A DNA stretch of 64,000 nt from positions 1-64,000 of the forward strand of contig JAQGPJ010000004.1 in the NCBI GenBank assembly GCA_028293125.1. Direction: 5' to 3'. Both the position numbers and the translations under genes were made by a program. Each line of letters begins with the position of its first letter. Position 1 is the stretch's first letter. Below are positions 54,498-62,162 of this stretch, piece by piece. The notes under the pieces are model-generated. The model was not told the origin of the DNA, ran no database searches, and was given only the letters and a program-made list of their open reading frames with translations. This DNA is from Verrucomicrobiales bacterium (lineage in GTDB: Bacteria; Verrucomicrobiota; Verrucomicrobiia; Verrucomicrobiales; V1-33).

Positions 54498-55562
54498 TCA
54501 GCTTCCCGGCTCATAGACGGCGGCCAGCCGGCGCATCAGCGTCTCCAGCAGCTGATAGTACTGATCCTCCTTCAGGGAGTTCTTCCGGGCGCGCAGAGTG
54601 GCGATCTCCGTCTCCAGCCGTCCGCGCTCCGCCAGCTGGTCCGGTGTCAGACGGCGCGCGCCATCGTCGGGAATCAGCCACAGGCGCTGGGCGGCGGCTC
54701 CGTCCAGAGGGATGGCATCGCGCGTCTTTTTCACCGCCTGCAGGCCTTGAAACCACTCCGCCGGGGTGCCTTTGCCATCCCCGTTGTCATCAATAAGAGC
54801 ATGCTCGGTGGCGATGCGGCCCTCCGTTTTGTAGAACTCCACTGTGCGCGCTGCAGCGCTGAGAAACCACTCCAGCAGGGACCACTGTTTGTCCTGATCG
54901 TAGTCCGCCGCCGGATCAGTCAGGGAAGCTGCGAGGTATTCGCCAAAGCGGGTATAGTTCTTCTCCGATCCACTGCGGACCGCCGTGATGATGCTGCGGT
55001 CCGCACCCGCCAGAGCATTCAAAAACGGCGCACTGCACGAGGCGGTGTTGATGACCACCAGGGGCCGGCGCACACGCTTCAGCCATTCCGCCAGCTCTGT
55101 TGCCGAAACATCCGGTCCCTCCAGATTGAAGCGCGCCTCCTTTCCGTCCCAAGTGCCGTGGCCCATCATCACGATCCAAATTTCCCCCGGCCCTTCGGGG
55201 GGGAGGGCGGTCAGGGCTTTTTTCAGGGTGCCGTGGGCGGTTTCCTCATCCACTTTGGTGTCTTTGGTGTCTGCGGCGGCGGCGGGTGAGCCTTCGTGAA
55301 TTATGATGGTCTGCGCACCGGCCATAGCGGCCACTTTTTTCCAAGCCTCCAGCTGGGCGTCGAATTTGGGTGCATATTCGGGCTCGCCGTTTGCTCCGCG
55401 GACGAGGATCACCCGGGTGGCGGCGGAGATGGGGGATGCCATGGACTGAGTGGACGCAGTGGATGGTGCCGGGGGAGCAGGATCCTGGGCCAAAACCGGG
55501 CCCGTACCCAAAACCAAAGTCAGGGAGGTGATTTTAAAAACTCGGGGGGACAGTCTCATCAT
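54498..55562 (-). CDS. Caspase-like (clan CD) cysteine protease at the end of the BatA operon
   Basis: 354 residues, start at one of two adjacent ATGs (55562 or 55559), overlapping the stop of the gene upstream. After a signal-like segment (ITSLTLVLGTGPVLAQ) the fold is that of caspase/legumain-type peptidases: His135 in IVMMGHGTWDG and Cys176 in VINTASCSAPFL lie after hydrophobic strands, as in the catalytic dyad. The C-terminal part is helical and charged. Placed outside the cytoplasm or at the membrane. Its substrate is unknown; it is the last gene of a coupled operon with VWA proteins. Confidence 0.7.
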   Translation of the reverse strand: MMRLSPRVFKITSLTLVLGTGPVLAQDPAPPAPSTASTQSMASPISAATRVILVRGANGEPEYAPKFDAQLEAWKKVAAMAGAQTIIIHEGSPAAAADTKDTKVDEETAHGTLKKALTALPPEGPGEIWIVMMGHGTWDGKEARFNLEGPDVSATELAEWLKRVRRPLVVINTASCSAPFLNALAGADRSIITAVRSGSEKNYTRFGEYLAASLTDPAADYDQDKQWSLLEWFLSAAARTVEFYKTEGRIATEHALIDDNGDGKGTPAEWFQGLQAVKKTRDAIPLDGAAAQRLWLIPDDGARRLTPDQLAERGRLETEIATLRARKNSLKEDQYYQLLETLMRRLAAVYEPGS

Positions 55563-57961
55563 GGCAGACCCTGGGTTCGGCGCAGCCCCCACTCCGCGAG
55601 CAGGCAGCCGACAGCGGTTAGAAAAATCCATGGGGTGTGCCAGAGGGGCTCGGTCCAAGTTTCCATCACGGGGGCCTTCTCCTGCGGCAGTTTGGCCGTG
55701 AAGGCCTCCAGTTCCGAAGCCGGCACCATTCTGCCGCCGGTGCGGCGGGCCAGTTCCTCCAGCAGGGCGGTGTTGGGCTGGAGCGAGCGGAATTCCTGGG
55801 CGGCGAGCTCGGGTGCGCCTCCGGCCACAGCCCGGCCCTCCTCGGCTCCGTCGGCGTTCACAGCCTTTGCCGTGGCCTTCCAGCCTCCGATGCCCTGCGG
55901 CACATATGATGCTGTGTAAAGTCCAGGCTCCTCCAGGGAGGGCTCCGCCTGGAGCACCAGCTTTGACGGCGGGAGTTCCCCTTCAGTCTTTGGAGGCACG
56001 CCGCCGCCGGCTGTCGCAGGCTCCGCAAACACCACCGGCTCCACCTCCACGGTCACCGCGGCATTCTCCACCGGCTGAAAATCCGCGTTCCGCACCCGGA
56101 CCTGCAAATCCACGGTGCCGGAGGCGTCGTTGGGCTTCGGCTCCACCGCCAGCGCCACGCGGCCGGGCACATCCGCCACCAGCCAACGGACCAGCTGGCG
56201 CCAGGCTTTCTCCAGATCCGTGCGCGACTCCGGGGATTTCATGCCCCAGCGCCACAGGTCCCCGATCATCAGCCCCGCCGTGCGCCCGCGGCCAAACCGC
56301 TGCACCACCAGCGCCGGAGCCTTTTTGCCCGTCGTATCCAGTGCGGTGGCGATCACGCTGGCTCCCGGCTTCACCTCCCTGATCCGGTTCATCACCCGCA
56401 GGGGCGGCATGTCCCCGATCCGTGAGCGCTCGTCGGATTCATTGGCCCGCAGCCGTGCCCAGGGCTGCAGCCAGCCCTCGCGGTCCAGATCGAACCTCAC
56501 CGGTCCGGGCCCCGGCGTGACGTCCGGACGGTCCAGATGGACGGGCAGCATATCGCCTACAGGCGTGCGGGCATAACCGCCCTCGCCGAAAGTCTCCATG
56601 CCGCCCAGCATCAAAAAGCCGCCACCGCGCTCGGAGACGAAGCGCTGCAGCAGGGCCGACTGCGTGCGGGTGAAAAATTCGCTCTCCACGTCATCCAGAA
56701 TCACAGCGTGATAGCGGAACAACTCCTCCGGCAGCTTGGGAAATCCTGTGGCCAGCTCTTGGTCGTCGAGTGTGTTCAACCGCACGATCACTGGCTGGTC
56801 GTAACCCGCCGTGGTCTCCTTGTTCTGATCGTCCGTGCCCCGGTAGATTGGATTGCTGGTCTCGCCGGCGCGCCCCAGGAAGGAGAACTTCGGCTCCCGC
56901 CTGGCCACCCGGATCAGTGCGGTCATCCGCACCTGCTGATCCCCCTCCAGGGCGCGGTTCAGAAACTTGTATTCCCAATTGGGGCGGCCGGAGACATACA
57001 GCACGCGGTAGGGTCCCTGCCCCCGGTCCACCACCAGCACCTGCTGATTGTTCTCCAGCGTGGCCTCCCGGGTGGACGGGCCGGATTCCCCCTCCTCCCG
57101 CACGGTGAAGCGGTGGAACGACAGCCCCGCCGGAGCCGCCTTCAGCTCGAAGCGGAACACCGCCGGGCCGCTGCCCGCCGTCACCGTCCGCTTTTGCTCC
57201 TCCTCCACCCGGCCATCCGGCGCGGTCAGCCGGGCCACGACGGCCGCGCCCTCAAATCCCGTGGTGCCCACATCGGCCTGCACGGTCACCGGGGCATCCT
57301 CGAACGCCGTCTGGGTCACGGAGATTTTCCGCACACTGAGGTCCCGCGCCGGCCCCGTGCCGCCGATGACCACAGGATAAACCGGCGGCCATCCTGACAC
57401 CTCCTCCGGGACGGCGGCCATATCCGTGGCGTTGCCGTCCGTCAGCAGCAGCACCCCCGCCAGCGGACGGGAGCGGAAGCGGTCCGCCAGCGTGTGCAGG
57501 GCGGTGCCGATGCCCGTGGCTCCACCGTCCGCCGTCAGTCCTGAAAAGCCCTCCACCGCCTGCAGCCGCTGGTTGAAGAGATAGCGCCGAACATCGAAGG
57601 CACCGGTCAGGGAGGCCTGCCATTTCCCCTCCATGGACAAAGGATCCAATAACTGTCTGAGCTGCTCCAGCCGCGGCGCGCCGGCTCCGTTGTCCTGCAC
57701 CTGAAGGCTGCGGCTGTTGTCCGCCGCCACCGCGAACAGATTGGCTCCCGGCCTCACGCGCTGCCGGCTCCACTGCGGCTCCAGCACGCACAGGGCCAGC
57801 AGCGCCAGCCCCAGCACTTTCAGCCCCGCGCACCACCAGCGGCGGCGGATGGGCCGCGCCCGGTAGCTCCAGAACACCAGCACGGCCCCCGCCGCCAAGG
57901 CCAGCACCGCCGGCCAGCGCCAGGCCTCCCCTGTGAATGTCACCACGCCCTGCATCACCAT
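55559..57961 (-). CDS. VWA/glutamine-amidotransferase-like membrane protein
   Basis: 800 residues from the ATG at 57961, four bases after the stop of the giant gene upstream. Two N-terminal membrane helices precede a VWA-like domain with VAADNSRSLQV and VLLLTDGNATDM. A class I amidotransferase-like segment (VILDDVESEFF, GGGFLMLGGMETFGEGGY) follows without an obvious catalytic triad, as usual in this membrane family. One C-terminal helix (WIFLTAVGCLLAEWGL) ends the protein. Belongs to the BatA-type operons of PVC bacteria. Confidence 0.8.
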   Translation of the reverse strand: MVMQGVVTFTGEAWRWPAVLALAAGAVLVFWSYRARPIRRRWWCAGLKVLGLALLALCVLEPQWSRQRVRPGANLFAVAADNSRSLQVQDNGAGAPRLEQLRQLLDPLSMEGKWQASLTGAFDVRRYLFNQRLQAVEGFSGLTADGGATGIGTALHTLADRFRSRPLAGVLLLTDGNATDMAAVPEEVSGWPPVYPVVIGGTGPARDLSVRKISVTQTAFEDAPVTVQADVGTTGFEGAAVVARLTAPDGRVEEEQKRTVTAGSGPAVFRFELKAAPAGLSFHRFTVREEGESGPSTREATLENNQQVLVVDRGQGPYRVLYVSGRPNWEYKFLNRALEGDQQVRMTALIRVARREPKFSFLGRAGETSNPIYRGTDDQNKETTAGYDQPVIVRLNTLDDQELATGFPKLPEELFRYHAVILDDVESEFFTRTQSALLQRFVSERGGGFLMLGGMETFGEGGYARTPVGDMLPVHLDRPDVTPGPGPVRFDLDREGWLQPWARLRANESDERSRIGDMPPLRVMNRIREVKPGASVIATALDTTGKKAPALVVQRFGRGRTAGLMIGDLWRWGMKSPESRTDLEKAWRQLVRWLVADVPGRVALAVEPKPNDASGTVDLQVRVRNADFQPVENAAVTVEVEPVVFAEPATAGGGVPPKTEGELPPSKLVLQAEPSLEEPGLYTASYVPQGIGGWKATAKAVNADGAEEGRAVAGGAPELAAQEFRSLQPNTALLEELARRTGGRMVPASELEAFTAKLPQEKAPVMETWTEPLWHTPWIFLTAVGCLLAEWGLRRTQGLP

Positions 57962-57965
57962 GCCA

Positions 57966-60900
57966 TCAGTCCTTTCCGAGTTTTTCGTAATAATTCCGCA
58001 CCTGCTCGGAGTAGCGGCCCGGCACCGGATCGCGGTCGATGGGCACCAGGGCCTCCCCGGACCGGCGGCGCAGCAGTTCCTCCCTGACACTTTTCCACAC
58101 CTCCACCAGAGGTGTCAGGACGTCGCTTTTCACCACCGCCCAGTCGGGCTTTTTCAAATCGCGCTTCGATTCCACCCGCATCTGCCGCGCCGCCTCGCGG
58201 ACATCCGCGATGCGGTTCTGAAGATCCGGAAACTCGACCAGCTCCTGGACATCCCGCAGGCTGTCCGACCAGTCGTTGTAGCCCTCCCCGCCCAAAGGCC
58301 GGGTGTAGCCCCCACGGCTTCCTCCAGCCGACCCGCCGCCGCCGGAGCGGCCTCCGCGTCCGGAGGGATCGTTGCCGGAGGGACTGGGGGACTCACCACC
58401 TTGGGAATCCTCATTGCCACCCTCCTGACCTTGGCCCTTTCCACCGCCCTGGCCTTGACCCTGTTGCTGACTTTGGCTCTGCTGCTGGCCGGGACGCTGT
58501 GATGCGCCGGACTGTTGGCTTTCACCCTGTCCCTGGTCTTGGCCCTCCCCTGCTTGGCTTTGATTCCGCCCTTGGGCCTGTTGACCTGGGCTCTGACCCT
58601 GACCCTCCTGACCCTGATTCTGTTGACCTTGGCCAGGCTGCTCCCCCTGTTGACCTTGGCCTTGATCGTCCTGCCGGCCTTCTTCAAGCTCCTGTGCCTG
58701 TCCCTGTTCCTGACCTTGGCGGCCCTGCCCCTGATTTCCCTCCTGACGTCCGGCACCGCCGCCGGGCGGCTGGCCTCCAGTTTCTGAATTCTCCTCCTGA
58801 CCCGCACCCTGCCCCTGACTCTGCTGTCCATCCCGGCTGTTGGCCCGGGCCAGCTGTTGGCTGGAGTCATTGCCCTCTCCGGACTGCGGTGAGGTCCCAG
58901 CCTCCGGCTGTCCATCGGCTCCGCTCTGTCCAGCCCGCTCACCAGGCTCCTGCCCGGCTGCGTCAGGCTGCCCCTGCTGATCGGTTGAAGCCACCCCCTC
59001 CTCACCGCCCTCACGGTTTTCCTGTCCCGGCTCATTTCCCGGCTGTCCTGCGGTGCGGGAATCATTTCTATCAGGATTTTCACTGCCGGGATCATTTCCG
59101 GGCTGAGCATCTCCCTGACCGCCCGAAGCCTCCGCGATCTCCTTTTCCAGTTCCCTTGTCAGCGACTCCAACTCGCTGTCCGCGCGCTTCAGCGCCTCGG
59201 TGTCGTCACCGACCACGCTTTCCGCGGCCTTCTCGATCCCCTTTTTAAAATCCTCAATTCCTGCCTGCGCATACTGGCCGGTGCTCCGCGCCTGATCCAC
59301 AAAGTCCTCCTGCAGCAGGTCGGAGGTCAGATCCAGCGTCTTCGCCCCCTCCTCGCGGTTCTGCATCTCCTGAATCCGGCGGTACATCTGCCGCGAAATC
59401 CGACCACTTTGGAGCATCTCCTCCTGCGCCTGCTTCACACCGGCGGCGTCGTCCTGGGCGTATTTCCTCATGCTGTCATAAAGCTGCCGGGAAACCAGCG
59501 GCTCGGCGCTCTCAGCGCTTTCGGAAATCTCCGCCGCCTTTTTCGTCAGCTCCTCCGACCGGCGTTTCTGCTCCGCCAGAGTTTTCAGCGCCTCTTCCCG
59601 CGCGGGATCTCCGCCAAGTCCGGGCCCGCCGGAGTCATCCATCGACTTCAGCTGCTCATTGACCTTCTGCTGCTCACTGGCCAACTCCCGCGCCTGGGAC
59701 CGCATCCGCCGCAGGTCCTGCTCAAAGCCGCTGCTTGTTTTGGTGCGCATGTCCTCGCGCATCTCCTGCAGCTGCCGCTGGGCGCGGGTGCCGGAGGACA
59801 GTGCCTGGTCGGCGTTGCCCTGCGAGGCCTGCTCGGAGGCCTGACGGGCATTCTCGCGGGCCTGCTCCAGCTGCTTCCGCTCCTCCGCCATGCGGCTGCG
59901 GTTCTCCGGGCGCTCCATACGCTGGTTCAGCTCATCCACATCCGCCAGCAGTTCGCGCTGCTCCTCCTCCAGCCGCTTCAGCTCGCGCTGAAGGGCCTCC
60001 CGCTGCTCCTCGGTCTCCGCCGCCTGGAGGGAGGTCTGCAGCTCCTTCAGGCGCTCGTTGACCTCCTCCTGGCGCTTCGCCAGCTCCTGCAGGCGGTTGA
60101 TCACCTGCCGGTCCTCGCGGCGCTCCGACTCCTCGGCGGCCTGGGCCTCGCGCTCCTTTTCATAACGGTTTTTCTCCTCCGTGAGCTCCATCTCGTTCAG
60201 CTGCTCCTGCATCCGCTGGTCGGCCTGCGACTGGCTGGAGCTGCTGGACTGGCTGCGGCTGACCTGAAACTCCCGTTCCTGAAGTTTCAGCAAAGCCTGA
60301 TAGGCGGCCTGCTCCGCCGTGAGCGCGCCGGACAGGCCGGTCGGTTTATCCACGGATTCCTCCAAAGCCGTGACCGCCTGATTCATCAGCGCCTTGGCCT
60401 TTTGCCATCCCGCCTTCATGATCCGGTCCCGGGTCTCCGCCGACGCCTCCTCCGCCTGGGCCAGGGCGTCCTTCTGGGAATCCCTGACCACTCCAATGTC
60501 ATCCTTTTTGGGGGAGGGGGAGCGCTTCAGCTTCCACGTGGCATTGATGATCTGCTTCTGAAGCTCCGCGAGTTTGGCGCCCGGTCCGCCTCCCTGCCCG
60601 CCACCGCCCTGCTGTCCGCCTCCCTCCTGATCCTGGCCACGGCGGAAAACCTGCTCAAAGGGCCGCACCTCGCCAAAAAACAAATCCCCCTCCGTGCGGC
60701 GGCGTTTGCCGTCCGGGCCGATGTCATCCGCCCACACAAACCAGGACACGAGGTCGTTGATTTTAACCCCCTTCTCCTCCAAACGCAGCAGGTGGGAAAA
60801 ATCCTGCGCCGCGCCTCCCGGGGCCTCCTTCCCCAACTCCAAATACTCCGGCTCCCCGCCGCCCTGCGAAAAGGCCAGGCCCCACGCCAGCAGCCCGAAA

Positions 60901-62162
60901 TCATCCCGCGCCGTGCCGTTGAAGACCATCTCCTCCAGCGCCGAGGGTGTCTGGTCCCCGCGCGGCTGCGCGAGCTTCACCTCCGGCGGGCTGTTGGGCA
61001 GCGCCTCAAAGGTGAAGACCGGCGGCACCTTGCCCGTGCGGCCCTCCTTGTCGGTCAGAATCAGTTCATAAGTCCCGCTGGCGGTCAGTATATAGTTGGT
61101 CAGGACCGCCACCGGCTTGTCCGCCTCCGCCTGAAGCTTCAGCGGCTCAGCGCCCTGCAGGCGGGGCTTCAACACGGCGGAGGCCACCGATTTGTTCAGC
61201 TTCAGGGTCAACGACACTTTGGTGCCCTCCACTGCGCTGACGCGGCGGGTGTCCTCGATGCGCTTCTCCGGCAGGCCGGTCCACTCCGGGAAGTTCAGCA
61301 CCACATCCGACCGTTCCAGCCGGGGATACTCGAACACCTTCACGGTGAATTCGCGGGTGCTGCGGCCATCATAGTCGATGTGATAGCGGAAATCCTCCTG
61401 CACCCCCGGCAGGCTGCCACCGAAAATGGGGTCCTTCAGACTGCGGGCCAGTGGCACGGTGCGCACCGGTGCGGTGCCGCCGCCGGCCACCAAGCTCACA
61501 TTTTCAGGCACCGCTTGGGAAAACCTCACGAGCACCACCAGATTGCTGCCCTTCTCCAAGACGGCATCGCCGGGCGTGACCTCCACGCCGTCGGCCAGTT
61601 TCACCGATTCCTCCGGCACGGAAACCACCGCCGCCATCTGACTGTCCCCCGGTTTTCCTCCCCAGCGCAGCATGGCCACGCAGCCCAGCACCCAGGCGAA
61701 CGCCAGGACCGCCAGCAGGGCAGCGGTCTGTCCGGCGGTGCCTCCCAGCGGTCCCACCGCCTTGTTCCAGTCGTGGTCCACGCTGTGCTGCATGGCCTGG
61801 GACAGGAGGCGTTCCCGGATGAAAGCCGGCTGATCGTTCTCTGCCTCCTGATCCACCTGCACCGCTGTCAACAGCCGGCCGTCCAGCGCGGGAAAGCGTT
61901 TTTCAATGCGCCGCGCCATGCCCCGGAATCCCATGGGCATCAGATACCAGAGCACCCAAATCAGCCCCGCGCCCAGCAGGGAGATCATCACCCAGTCCGG
62001 CAGGAACTCCGTGGAGAGCGGCGGCGGCCCGCCACGCAGGAAAAGCACCCAGCCGGCCACGGCTGCGAGCGTCCACCACAGGGCCATGCCCAGCGCCAGC
62101 CGGCGCAGGCGGTGACGTCTGACTACCGGCTGCAGCCGGGCGGCTAGAAAGGGATTGATCAT
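57966..62162 (-). CDS. Giant Gln/Gly-rich coiled-coil membrane protein, DUF4175-like
   Basis: 1398 residues. Membrane helices lie near 20-42, 57-78 and 146-168; a beta-rich part follows (180-520), then a very long charged coiled coil (about 560-1010) and a segment of about 280 residues (about 1010-1290; 58290-59130) made almost only of Gln, Gly, Ser, Glu, Asp and Pro, before a short folded end (YNDWSDSLRDVQELVEFP). The layout is that of the DUF4175-like proteins found next to BatA/MoxR genes. The start overlaps the stop of the upstream gene (62159-62162). Role unknown; probably a scaffold. Confidence 0.82.
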   Translation of the reverse strand: MINPFLAARLQPVVRRHRLRRLALGMALWWTLAAVAGWVLFLRGGPPPLSTEFLPDWVMISLLGAGLIWVLWYLMPMGFRGMARRIEKRFPALDGRLLTAVQVDQEAENDQPAFIRERLLSQAMQHSVDHDWNKAVGPLGGTAGQTAALLAVLAFAWVLGCVAMLRWGGKPGDSQMAAVVSVPEESVKLADGVEVTPGDAVLEKGSNLVVLVRFSQAVPENVSLVAGGGTAPVRTVPLARSLKDPIFGGSLPGVQEDFRYHIDYDGRSTREFTVKVFEYPRLERSDVVLNFPEWTGLPEKRIEDTRRVSAVEGTKVSLTLKLNKSVASAVLKPRLQGAEPLKLQAEADKPVAVLTNYILTASGTYELILTDKEGRTGKVPPVFTFEALPNSPPEVKLAQPRGDQTPSALEEMVFNGTARDDFGLLAWGLAFSQGGGEPEYLELGKEAPGGAAQDFSHLLRLEEKGVKINDLVSWFVWADDIGPDGKRRRTEGDLFFGEVRPFEQVFRRGQDQEGGGQQGGGGQGGGPGAKLAELQKQIINATWKLKRSPSPKKDDIGVVRDSQKDALAQAEEASAETRDRIMKAGWQKAKALMNQAVTALEESVDKPTGLSGALTAEQAAYQALLKLQEREFQVSRSQSSSSSQSQADQRMQEQLNEMELTEEKNRYEKEREAQAAEESERREDRQVINRLQELAKRQEEVNERLKELQTSLQAAETEEQREALQRELKRLEEEQRELLADVDELNQRMERPENRSRMAEERKQLEQARENARQASEQASQGNADQALSSGTRAQRQLQEMREDMRTKTSSGFEQDLRRMRSQARELASEQQKVNEQLKSMDDSGGPGLGGDPAREEALKTLAEQKRRSEELTKKAAEISESAESAEPLVSRQLYDSMRKYAQDDAAGVKQAQEEMLQSGRISRQMYRRIQEMQNREEGAKTLDLTSDLLQEDFVDQARSTGQYAQAGIEDFKKGIEKAAESVVGDDTEALKRADSELESLTRELEKEIAEASGGQGDAQPGNDPGSENPDRNDSRTAGQPGNEPGQENREGGEEGVASTDQQGQPDAAGQEPGERAGQSGADGQPEAGTSPQSGEGNDSSQQLARANSRDGQQSQGQGAGQEENSETGGQPPGGGAGRQEGNQGQGRQGQEQGQAQELEEGRQDDQGQGQQGEQPGQGQQNQGQEGQGQSPGQQAQGRNQSQAGEGQDQGQGESQQSGASQRPGQQQSQSQQQGQGQGGGKGQGQEGGNEDSQGGESPSPSGNDPSGRGGRSGGGGSAGGSRGGYTRPLGGEGYNDWSDSLRDVQELVEFPDLQNRIADVREAARQMRVESKRDLKKPDWAVVKSDVLTPLVEVWKSVREELLRRRSGEALVPIDRDPVPGRYSEQVRNYYEKLGKD

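Noticed and set aside
58400-58780. Repetitive DNA in the giant gene considered as a tandem repeat or CRISPR-like array
   Set aside because: The repetition comes from Gln/Gly codons and has no fixed unit or spacer length; no CRISPR array was seen in the window.
59409-62147. 912-codon plus-strand frame opposite the DUF4175-like gene
   Set aside because: Leu/His/Gln-rich mirror image of the coiled-coil gene; no start context or domain.
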